Under the pieces are notes generated by a model. That model saw nothing but the letters and a program-made list of their open reading frames with translations. It was not told where the DNA came from and did not search any database. From Chitinophagaceae bacterium (GTDB lineage: Bacteria > Bacteroidota > Bacteroidia > Chitinophagales > Chitinophagaceae), in NCBI GenBank assembly GCA_017882205.1, contig JADGPY010000418.1:1-5617 (forward strand): 5,617 nt of DNA, given 5' to 3'. How positions within the stretch are numbered: the stretch's first letter is position 1; each line of letters opens with the position of its first letter. Positions 1 to 5,617 of the stretch are shown here, in pieces. The position numbers were made by a program, and so were the translations under genes.

Positions 1-1089
1 AAGAGCAAACGGATCATCATGGGAAGAAGCGCAAATCTTACTGCACCTATCCAGGGTAGAACAGATTGCCAGTACCGAAATAAATGCTGGTTAGGATGTC
101 CCTTCGGGGCATACTTCAGTACACAATCTTCTACACTTCCAGCCGCAATGAAAACAGGAAATTTAACATTGCGCCCATGGTCTATTGTTATTGAAATAAT
201 ATATGATAAAGACACAAAGAAAGCGACAGGGGTAAGAGTGCTGGATGCACAAACTAATCAAACGTATGAGTATTTCGCGAAAATCATTTTCCTGAATGCA
301 TCTACATTAAATTCTGCATGGATATTAATGAATTCAGCAACCAATATATGGCCAGGGGGATTGGGCAGTAGCAGTGGAGAGTTGGGAAACAATCTGATGG
401 ATCATCATTTCCGTTGTGGGGCCGGAGGTTTGGTAGAGGGATATGAAGATAAATACTATTTCGGTCGTCGTCCTAACGGTCCTTACATTCCTCGTTTCCG
501 CAATTTATTCGGAGATAAGCGGGATTATATCCGTGGCTTTGGCTACCAGGGAAGCGCCAGCAGAAAAGGGTGGGCCCGTGAGATTGCCGAACTAAACATT
601 GGTGGCGAATTTAAGGATGCGCTTTCAGAACCGGGGCCCTGGTCTATTGGTTTTACTGCATTCGGCGAAACTTTACCTTATCATGAGAACAAAGTTTCTC
701 TTGATAAAACTAAGAAAGACAAATGGGGATTGCCCGTGCTTGCAATAGATTGTGAGATAAAGGAAAATGAACATAAGATGAGAAAGGACATGGTAGAAGA
801 TGCAAAAGAAATGCTCGAAATAGCAGGAGTAAAAGATGTCTCCGGCTTTGATAGAGGTTATTCAATGGGAATGGGCATTCATGAAATGGGTACAGCCCGG
901 ATGGGTCGAGATCCCAATACTTCTGTTCTTAATGAGTGGAACCAGGTGTGGGATGCACCTAATGTTTACGTTACAGACGGTGCGGCCATGACATCTGCAG
1001 CCTGTGTTAATCCATCCCTAACTTATATGGCTCTTACGGCGCGCGCAGCCAATCATGCAGTAAGCGAGTTGAAAAAAAGAAATGTTTAA
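1..1089 (+). CDS. GMC-family FAD-dependent sugar/alcohol dehydrogenase, large subunit (5'-truncated by window edge)
   Basis: The reading frame is open from base 1, so the ATG at 19 is an internal Met; about 360 residues are present of a family usually near 560. The N-terminal FAD-binding Rossmann motif is therefore outside the window. Numbering from base 1, a Cys cluster C23-x5-C29-x3-C33 precedes the GAYFSTQSSTLPAA segment, then comes the FAD-domain stretch LGNNLMDHH. The GMC C-terminal domain follows, with the active-site His in GIHEMGTARMG (H294) and the second catalytic-position Asn in CVNPSLTYMALTARAA (N337). Family members oxidise a sugar or alcohol hydroxyl with FAD and pass the electrons on through a cytochrome or quinone. 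The Cys spacing resembles that of the iron-sulfur-containing FAD glucose dehydrogenases. The small-subunit partner is encoded two genes downstream, and the next gene starts 18 bp on. Glucoside 3-dehydrogenase-like activity is an inference; gluconate, fructose or polyol oxidation is also possible. Confidence 0.93.
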   Translation, partial: KSKRIIMGRSANLTAPIQGRTDCQYRNKCWLGCPFGAYFSTQSSTLPAAMKTGNLTLRPWSIVIEIIYDKDTKKATGVRVLDAQTNQTYEYFAKIIFLNASTLNSAWILMNSATNIWPGGLGSSSGELGNNLMDHHFRCGAGGLVEGYEDKYYFGRRPNGPYIPRFRNLFGDKRDYIRGFGYQGSASRKGWAREIAELNIGGEFKDALSEPGPWSIGFTAFGETLPYHENKVSLDKTKKDKWGLPVLAIDCEIKENEHKMRKDMVEDAKEMLEIAGVKDVSGFDRGYSMGMGIHEMGTARMGRDPNTSVLNEWNQVWDAPNVYVTDGAAMTSAACVNPSLTYMALTARAANHAVSELKKRNV

Positions 1090-1107
1090 CAGATTAATAC
1101 CTAAACT

Positions 1108-2565
1108 ATGGTGGACGAAAAAAATATTTCAGCCTCATCCCGAAGGGAATTTATTAGGAACACTGCTATCACTGCAGCAGGGTTCATTATTCTTCCCAGG
1201 CATGTGCTTGGTGGTAAAGGTTTTTTAGCACCCAGTGATCGCTTACTAATTGCAGGTGTTGGCGTTGGCGGGAAAGGAGAAAGTGATATTGCTAATTTCT
1301 TCAAAAGCGGCAAAGCAGATATTGCTTTTTTGTGTGATGTAGATGAACAGAGAGCTGCGAAGTCGGTCAAAGATTTCCCCAAAGCAAAATACTATAAAGA
1401 CTGGAGGGAAATGTTTGATAAAGAATCAAAACATTTTGATGCGGTATCAGTTTCCACTCCGGATCACAACCATGCCGTAGCCTCATTAGCGGCTATGCAA
1501 TTGGGTAAGCATGTATATGTTCAAAAACCATTAACACATGATATCTATGAAGCACGGGTACTTACGAATGCAGCTAAACAATACAAAGTAGTTACGCAGA
1601 TGGGCAACCAGGGGGCAAGTGGTGATGGGGTTCGTCAATTGGTTGATTGGTATGATGCAGACGTTATTGGAAAAGTACATACTGTTTATTGCTGGACCGA
1701 CCGCCCAGTGTGGCCTCAGGGAATTCCATGGCCCTCACAAAAAGCAGAAGTTCCTAAAACTTTAGACTGGAATTTATGGTTGGGCACGGCGCCTTATAAA
1801 GATTATATTGAAAAGCTTGTGCCTTTTAACTGGCGTGGTTGGTGGGATTATGGCACCGGCGCTCTGGGAGATATGGGATGTCACATAATGGCTCCCGTAT
1901 TTACTGTGCTCGATCTAAAATATGTTACAGATGTCCAGGCAAGTGTGGGAAGTGTTTATGTTGATGAATTCAAACGTGGCTACTTCCCTGAAAGCTGTCC
2001 CCCGTCAAGCCATGTAATTCTGACCTTCCCTAAAACACATAAAACCAAACATGAAGTAACAGTACATTGGATGGATGGTGGTATTCAACCTGAAAGACCT
2101 GAAGAATTAGGGCCTAATGAAGATTTTGGAGATGGGGGTAACGGAACATTATTTATAGGTACCAAAGGTAAAATGATGTGTTCTACTTATGGAGCAAATC
2201 CCCAACTATTGCCTACGAGTAAAACCAAGGAAGTTCAGGTGAAACAGAGAATGGCTAGAGTAGCCGGTAGTGCAGGAGGGCATTATGCTCAGTGGGTTGA
2301 AGCCTGTATTGCCGGATATGGTAATAAAGAAGTTAGCTCACCATTTGAAACCGCAGGCCCATTAACGGAAGCCTTACTGATGGCTAATTTGGCGATAAGA
2401 GGTTCAGATATTCGTAAACCAGGATCTGATGGTAAAGGATATGACTACCCCGGCCGCTACATAAAATTATTGTGGGATAATGACAATATGAAAGTGACAA
2501 ATTTTGACGACGTTAATCAATTTGTGAAACGTGAATACCGAAAAGGATTTAGCTTTAATATTTAA
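1108..2565 (+). CDS. Tat-exported Gfo/Idh/MocA-family NAD(P)-dependent oxidoreductase
   Basis: This is a complete 485-residue protein. It opens with a twin-arginine signal (S11-R12-R13-E-F-I, then hydrophobic ITAAGFIILP), so export in folded form is expected; no clean AxA cleavage site is evident. The Rossmann domain follows with LLIAGVGVGGKG (G50, G52, G55), the acidic CDVD after the second strand (D77/D79) and STPDHNH (116-122). The catalytic-lysine motif reads VQKP (K140) where cytoplasmic relatives have EKP. The C-terminal domain has the subfamily signature around W242-H259, including GDMGCH with the conserved D255-x3-H259 pair. The family interconverts hydroxyl and keto groups of sugars using tightly held NAD(P). 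In this operon I infer that it acts in the periplasm on the keto-sugar made by the GMC dehydrogenase, or carries out a redox-cycled hydrolysis or epimerisation. The ATG at 1108 is chosen because the Tat motif follows it at the usual distance; no Shine-Dalgarno is visible. The substrate is unknown. Confidence 0.93.
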   Translation: MVDEKNISASSRREFIRNTAITAAGFIILPRHVLGGKGFLAPSDRLLIAGVGVGGKGESDIANFFKSGKADIAFLCDVDEQRAAKSVKDFPKAKYYKDWREMFDKESKHFDAVSVSTPDHNHAVASLAAMQLGKHVYVQKPLTHDIYEARVLTNAAKQYKVVTQMGNQGASGDGVRQLVDWYDADVIGKVHTVYCWTDRPVWPQGIPWPSQKAEVPKTLDWNLWLGTAPYKDYIEKLVPFNWRGWWDYGTGALGDMGCHIMAPVFTVLDLKYVTDVQASVGSVYVDEFKRGYFPESCPPSSHVILTFPKTHKTKHEVTVHWMDGGIQPERPEELGPNEDFGDGGNGTLFIGTKGKMMCSTYGANPQLLPTSKTKEVQVKQRMARVAGSAGGHYAQWVEACIAGYGNKEVSSPFETAGPLTEALLMANLAIRGSDIRKPGSDGKGYDYPGRYIKLLWDNDNMKVTNFDDVNQFVKREYRKGFSFNI

Positions 2566-2592
2566 AATATCTTCTTTTTAAAAAGTAAAATT

Positions 2593-3153
2593 ATGGACAG
2601 AAGAGAAGCAGTAAAATATATCACCCTCCTGTTAGGAGGAACATTAGTAGGAGGCAGTGCTTACTTAACTGGTTGCAAAAGTAATACCGGGAAGCAAATG
2701 AATTTTACTGAAGATGACATTGCATACCTGGATGAAATTGCCAACACTATTTTACCCGATACAGCAACTCCAGGGGCAAAAGCCGCGATGGTTGGGCTAT
2801 TCATGACCGTAATGGTCAATGATTGCTATGAAGAAAAGGATCAGAAAATATTTCATGAGGGGATGGTTAAGCTGGATGATCTTTCAAAGAAAAATTACAA
2901 TCTTTCATTCATGAAGATCAATGGCCAGCAACGCCATGATCTTTTAGTTCAATTAGACCACGAGCAGAAAGAGTATATGAAGAATAAGAAGGAAGCAGAA
3001 TCTTCTCATTATTTCCGGATGCTGAAGGAGCTTACCATGCTTGGCTATTTTACATCAGAGATTGGATGTACAAAGGCAAGGCGTTATATTGAAACTCCCG
3101 GCAAATATGAAGGATCTATTCCTTATAAAAAAGGAGATAAGGCATTCGCTTAA
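2593..3153 (+). CDS. Gluconate 2-dehydrogenase subunit 3 family protein (small subunit of GMC dehydrogenase), predicted lipoprotein
   Basis: The 186-residue product has the family hallmarks: ANTILPDTATPGAKAA (about 50-65) near the start of the mature domain and the C-terminal block GYFTSEIGCTKARRY...PGKYEGSIPYKKGD. The N-terminus MDRREAV carries a twin-arginine pair, followed by a hydrophobic stretch ending in the lipobox LTGC (C28), so I predict a Tat- or Sec-exported lipoprotein. In characterised gluconate, fructose and FAD-glucose dehydrogenases this type of subunit binds the GMC catalytic subunit and carries it across the membrane, because the large subunit often has no signal of its own. 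The window supports that pairing, although a Gfo/Idh/MocA gene sits between the two. The start lies 27 bp after the previous stop, behind an A-rich leader rather than a Shine-Dalgarno. The gene stops 10 bp before the next start, consistent with co-transcription. Confidence 0.92.
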   Translation: MDRREAVKYITLLLGGTLVGGSAYLTGCKSNTGKQMNFTEDDIAYLDEIANTILPDTATPGAKAAMVGLFMTVMVNDCYEEKDQKIFHEGMVKLDDLSKKNYNLSFMKINGQQRHDLLVQLDHEQKEYMKNKKEAESSHYFRMLKELTMLGYFTSEIGCTKARRYIETPGKYEGSIPYKKGDKAFA

Positions 3154-3163
3154 ATTTAATAGT

Positions 3164-4042
3164 ATGATCTATACACGCCGGGATTTTTTAAAAACAGCAT
3201 CCAAAGGAATTGCCCTGACTGCAATCAGCGGATTCCCACTTGGATGCAAACCATCCGCTTTGTTTGGAACAGGAAATATAAAAGAATTCGGTTTGCAATT
3301 GTATACTTTACGTGATATTCTGCCAGAAGATCCTAAAACCGTTCTAAAGCAGGTAGCAGCAATGGGGTATAAGCAAATAGAAAGTTTTGAAGGTGATACT
3401 GGGATGTTTTGGGGAATGACAAATGTAGAATTTAAGAAGTATTTGGATCAACTGGGAATGAAAATTATCTCGAGCCACTGTAATATTGAAAAAGATTTTG
3501 AGCATAAGGCAAATGAAGCGGCGGAAATTGGCATGAAATATTTAATAGTTCCATCGGTGGGTCCTCAAAAAAATATTGATGCTTTTAAAAAATTTGCTGA
3601 TAGATTCAATCAGTGTGGAGAGATTTGTAAAAAGGCAGGATTAAGATTTGCTTATCACAACCACGATTATCCTTTTGAAGCTGTAAATGGCAAGGTGCCC
3701 CTGGATGTAATGATCCAAAATACAGATCCATCTCTTGTGGACTTTGAAATGGATATTTATTGGGTTGTTACAGCCGGCCAGGATCCAATTAAGTGGTTAA
3801 AACAATATCCCAACCGCTTCCGGTTGTGTCATCTCAAAGACAGGAAAAAGAATGCTCCACTAACTGAAAAAGAGGTTTCCGTTAATCTTGGAACCGGCAG
3901 TATTGATTTTAAAAACATCTTAAAAGTCGCAAAAGAGAATGGGATGAAATATTATATTGTAGAACAGGAAAAGTATGAGAATACAACTCCATTAGAGGTT
4001 GCCAGAGAAGATGCAGGATATCTCAAAAAACTGAAGATTTAA
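3164..4042 (+). CDS. Xylose-isomerase-like TIM-barrel sugar isomerase/epimerase with Tat-lipoprotein signal
   Basis: I start this gene at the ATG at 3164 (292 aa). The frame is open further upstream to an ATG at 3041, but that start would overlap the preceding gene by over 100 bp and bury the signal peptide. From 3164 the protein begins MIYTRRDFLK, a near-perfect Tat motif, then a hydrophobic segment ending in the lipobox FPLGC (C28), so a folded, lipid-anchored enzyme is predicted. The rest is an AP-endonuclease-2/xylose-isomerase-like barrel of normal length. Candidate metal or active-site residues are E73 (QIESFEG), H105 (ISSHC), H165 and H167 (FAYHNHDY), E195/D197 (DFEMDIYW), H223 (CHLKD) and E267 (VEQE); the GTGSIDF loop lies near 243-249. 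The family isomerises or epimerises sugars, keto-sugars or inositols using a divalent metal. It lies 10 bp behind the dehydrogenase small subunit and is probably the last gene of the operon. The substrate is unknown; a keto-sugar made by the upstream dehydrogenase is the best guess. Confidence 0.92.
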   Translation: MIYTRRDFLKTASKGIALTAISGFPLGCKPSALFGTGNIKEFGLQLYTLRDILPEDPKTVLKQVAAMGYKQIESFEGDTGMFWGMTNVEFKKYLDQLGMKIISSHCNIEKDFEHKANEAAEIGMKYLIVPSVGPQKNIDAFKKFADRFNQCGEICKKAGLRFAYHNHDYPFEAVNGKVPLDVMIQNTDPSLVDFEMDIYWVVTAGQDPIKWLKQYPNRFRLCHLKDRKKNAPLTEKEVSVNLGTGSIDFKNILKVAKENGMKYYIVEQEKYENTTPLEVAREDAGYLKKLKI

Positions 4043-4231
4043 GCCAAGGTTTTAGCCCAATGCCATTTAGTTAAGAGATATGATATTATTTAAGGTCGTA
4101 TGAGTTTAATAAATATAATGCAGAATTTTCTACCGAGCTTTAATGTTTTCTACGCCATATACCGATCTTTTAGTGCCGGGATTTATTAAGCTATAACTTC
4201 TTTTCCAATACCTGCGCTTTATTAATTATAC

Positions 4232-4267
4232 AAATATGCAATTCTGAAAAGTGTTGCATATTTTTTT
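4232..4267 (+). terminator. Candidate intrinsic terminator downstream of the sugar operon
   Basis: AAATATGCAA (4232-4241) and TTGCATATTT (4254-4263) are perfect 10-bp inverted repeats around a 12-nt loop, followed without a gap by a T-run (4261-4267) that overlaps the stem base. The geometry fits a rho-independent terminator. The stem has only two G:C pairs, so it is weak, and it lies 190 bp after the isomerase stop. It could alternatively be an operator for the downstream promoter. Confidence 0.5.
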
Positions 4268-4329
4268 AAAATGGATATTAGCTAGAGTTTCAACGAATTA
4301 AGTAGAATTATCACCGCTCATAAATATTT

Positions 4330-4361
4330 TTTGCAGATCTCAGGTAATTGCGTTAACTTTT
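4330..4361 (+). promoter_or_regulatory. Bacteroidota-type sigma promoter for the outer-membrane protein gene
   Basis: TTTG at 4330-4333 fits the -33 element. TAACTTTT at 4354-4361 matches the -7 consensus TAnnTTTG at all but the last base. The 20-bp spacer is in the normal range for this phylum. Transcription would start near 4368, leaving a leader of about 14 nt before the ATG at 4382, so the gene is probably transcribed apart from the upstream operon. Confidence 0.6.
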
Positions 4362-4381
4362 CTTTAACTAAATAATTGGTT

Positions 4382-5293
4382 ATGAAAAATATACTTACTC
4401 TCCTGTTTGCTTTAATCACTTTTTCTGCAAACGCACAATTCACTTTCTTACCTCAAGTAGGTCTGGAAAACTCGAGGACCACAATAAAATCAAACGAATT
4501 CTCTGCCTTCTCTCCGAAGGGTATGCAGTTTGCACCCCAGCTCGGAGTGCGGATGGGCTATACATTTAAAACAGGGGATGGAGTATTCTTCGGCATTTCA
4601 AGCAGCAGTCCTGCAGTTGAATTTAAATTTGCTGATCCGCTAACCGCCCGAACATCTTATAAAGCTTACGCTGAAGATTTACAACTCCGTTTAGAAGGCG
4701 GGTACCAGTTTAGCACTAAACCAATTGCATTAAGCAAACCAGGTTCTTCAAACAGATCCGGACATAGTTGCAGCGGCGGACAGCACCATAGCTGCACAGG
4801 CCATTTGAGTTGCGGGCAACACAATTCATCAAATCATTTTGGAAATACTTCAAATAAAACAATGGCACAAAATAAAGGATGGTATATGCGCATTAAACCA
4901 TCTGCAGGATTTGCATTTCTTCCATCGGAAAAAGGTAAAATAGAAACAGAAACAAAAAGTGGCCAAACAAATTACGAATACAAAGCCGGATGGAACACTG
5001 CATTTATTGCTGGTACTGCTTTTGAATTTGGTAGCCGCAAACAATCCAAATTTGTGGTAAGTTTAAATTATCTGAAAGGCCTCGGCAACAATACACAAAC
5101 CCTTAACACAGTTGATAACAACAAAACAACAGCCTATACATTCCAGTCAAATACTTCAAGCTTTACTGTTAGTATTGGAATACCCGTAAATTTTAAGAAA
5201 AATAATAAAGTTACGCAACAACACAGACAGTGCAGCAGCAGTTCACATTGCATGAGCCGTTGCGCACAATATAGAATGTTTTATCAGCATTGA
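4382..5293 (+). CDS. Secreted outer-membrane beta-barrel protein with two Cys/His-rich periplasmic segments (unrecognised family)
   Basis: I use the ATG at 4382 (303 aa). An upstream in-frame TTG at 4376 adds only two residues and fits the signal peptide less well. Residues 1-18 form a Sec signal with a good signal peptidase I site (SANA|Q). The mature part has alternating hydrophobic/polar strands rich in aromatic residues and Gly, which I divide into eight: about 20-30, 48-62, 67-83, 96-110, 167-180, 198-216, 223-233 and 259-271. Long polar loops alternate with short turns, as in a small outer-membrane barrel. The exception is the insert at about 111-166, between strands 4 and 5, which carries H128, C130, H135, H136, C138, H141, C144, H147 and H152. 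A 32-residue tail after F271 carries H281, C284, H289, C290, C294 and H303. No Cys or His occurs elsewhere. Metal binding or disulfide cross-linking of the two segments is inferred. I do not recognise the family, and no neighbour indicates its role. Confidence 0.85.
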   Translation: MKNILTLLFALITFSANAQFTFLPQVGLENSRTTIKSNEFSAFSPKGMQFAPQLGVRMGYTFKTGDGVFFGISSSSPAVEFKFADPLTARTSYKAYAEDLQLRLEGGYQFSTKPIALSKPGSSNRSGHSCSGGQHHSCTGHLSCGQHNSSNHFGNTSNKTMAQNKGWYMRIKPSAGFAFLPSEKGKIETETKSGQTNYEYKAGWNTAFIAGTAFEFGSRKQSKFVVSLNYLKGLGNNTQTLNTVDNNKTTAYTFQSNTSSFTVSIGIPVNFKKNNKVTQQHRQCSSSSHCMSRCAQYRMFYQH

Positions 5294-5310
5294 AATAACC
5301 AGATTATAAT

Positions 5311-5598
5311 CTAATTCTGCAAGGGTTGATAAGGAAAAAAATTTAGAACTGCCAAATAAGATGTTGCCATTACGCAACAGGCTTTGGTGCATCTCAACAC
5401 ATCTTTGCCTTCATTCCAGAATTTGTGCAGTGTACCTGCTTTAAACAATAATGTTTCTCCTGGACCAACATATTTTTTCTGATTATTATAGATCATTACA
5501 GGGGCTATTTCGCTAATGATCTCTATTTTGTATGACTGCTGTATATTACCCAGAAAGTAAGCATCTTTAATCGCTGATAAGCAAATTGTTAGTCCCAC
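5311..5598 (-). pseudogene. Cupin-domain remnant
   Basis: The minus-strand frame of 95 codons starts at a GTG (5598) and is closed by an in-frame TAG just upstream (complement of 5605-5607), so it cannot be extended. Its middle is clearly cupin. VGPGETLLFKAGTLHKFWN (residues 44-62) fits motif 2, G-x5-P-x-G-x2-H-x3-N, with Lys in place of Pro, and keeps H58 and N62. The strand before it (KIEIISEIAPVMIYNNQ) looks like the usual cupin core but has Glu where a Gly normally ends motif 1. The HxH...E metal ligands of motif 1 are absent, and similarity to typical cupins fades after LRCT (residue 71). The length is well below a normal single-domain cupin of about 110-170 residues. I read it as a decayed gene, convergent with the barrel gene with 17 bp between the stops. 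A short non-metal cupin is the alternative. Confidence 0.5.
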
Positions 5599-5606
5599 AT
5601 GGGACT
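5591..5606. repeat. Short perfect inverted repeat over the start of the cupin remnant
   Basis: AGTCCCA (5591-5597) and TGGGACT (5600-5606) are perfect 7-bp inverted arms with a 2-bp centre. The repeat is G+C-rich against an AT-rich background and spans the GTG and the upstream stop of the cupin remnant. It could be a dimeric regulator site or a scar; the sequence alone does not say which. Confidence 0.45.
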
Positions 5607-5617
5607 ATTTGAAAAAA

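Larger units (their letters stand above)
4043..4375. other. Non-coding intergenic region
   Basis: This AT-rich stretch of about 330 bp has stops in all frames and no protein similarity that I recognise on either strand. The first 190 bp hold nothing I can name beyond a short direct repeat TTTTCTAC at 4126 and 4146, probably chance. The right half holds a candidate terminator hairpin and a promoter, listed separately. It separates the sugar operon from the outer-membrane protein gene. Confidence 0.7.

Noticed and set aside
1101..1382. Minus-strand open frame of 93 codons opposite the start of the Gfo/Idh/MocA gene
   Set aside because: It lies entirely within a well-supported gene on the other strand and shows no recognisable protein features.
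2574..2585. Palindrome CTTTTTAAAAAG between the Gfo/Idh/MocA and small-subunit genes
   Set aside because: It is pure A/T apart from its ends, has no loop or T-tract, and such palindromes are expected by chance in AT-rich leaders.
3041..3163. Upstream extension of the isomerase to an ATG at 3041
   Set aside because: It overlaps the preceding gene by 113 bp in another frame and would place 41 residues ahead of an excellent Tat-lipoprotein signal.
4126..4153. Direct repeat TTTTCTAC at 4126 and 4146, 20 bp apart
   Set aside because: The spacing is suggestive of two helical turns, but the 8-mer is T-rich, has no promoter beside it, and is easily a chance match.
4850..5044. Minus-strand open frame of 64 codons inside the barrel gene
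   Set aside because: It is antisense to a clear secreted-protein frame; its Cys- and Phe-rich, low-complexity product looks like a codon-shadow artefact.
5301..5312. Perfect 12-bp palindrome AGATTATAATCT between the convergent stops
   Set aside because: It has no loop and no T-run on either side, so it is not a convincing terminator; chance is likely at this base composition.
5362..5379. Hairpin TGTTGC-cattac-GCAACA in the cupin remnant
   Set aside because: The stem is only 6 bp with no T-tract, and it lies inside a former coding region; there is no functional support.

Overview
This AT-rich window reads as chromosomal DNA of a Bacteroidota member, probably of the Chitinophagaceae/Sphingobacteriaceae type. 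The reasons are the gene set (a GMC oxidoreductase beside a 'gluconate 2-dehydrogenase subunit 3' protein, a Tat-exported Gfo/Idh/MocA oxidoreductase and an exported xylose-isomerase-like TIM barrel), starts without clear Shine-Dalgarno sequences, and a promoter fitting the Bacteroidota TTTG / TAnnTTTG consensus. The taxon is inferred; there is no rRNA or other marker.

Bases 1-4042 hold four co-directional genes with gaps of only 18, 27 and 10 bp, almost certainly one operon entering from the left. In order they are: the C-terminal two thirds of a GMC flavoprotein dehydrogenase; a Tat-signal Gfo/Idh/MocA oxidoreductase; the small lipoprotein subunit that partners GMC dehydrogenases of the gluconate/fructose/glucoside dehydrogenase type; and a TIM-barrel sugar isomerase/epimerase carrying a combined Tat plus lipobox signal. 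The three complete products all have export signals, so I infer a periplasmic, membrane-associated oxidative sugar pathway: the flavoprotein complex would oxidise a sugar or glycoside to a keto-sugar, and the other two enzymes would process it. A 3-keto-glycoside route is the best guess, but the substrate cannot be read from sequence.

Bases 4043-4375 are non-coding. They contain a hairpin plus T-tract (candidate terminator, 4232-4267) and a good Bacteroidota promoter (4330-4361) for the next gene. Bases 4382-5293 encode a 303-residue secreted outer-membrane beta-barrel protein of no family I recognise. All of its 6 Cys and 9 His lie in two clusters, an insert and the C-terminal tail, which simple barrel topology puts on the periplasmic side. 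This is the most interesting object in the window.

From 5311 to 5598, on the minus strand and convergent with the barrel gene, lies a short cupin remnant. It keeps cupin motif 2 but has no metal-binding motif 1 and is closed by an in-frame stop just upstream, so it is probably a decayed gene.
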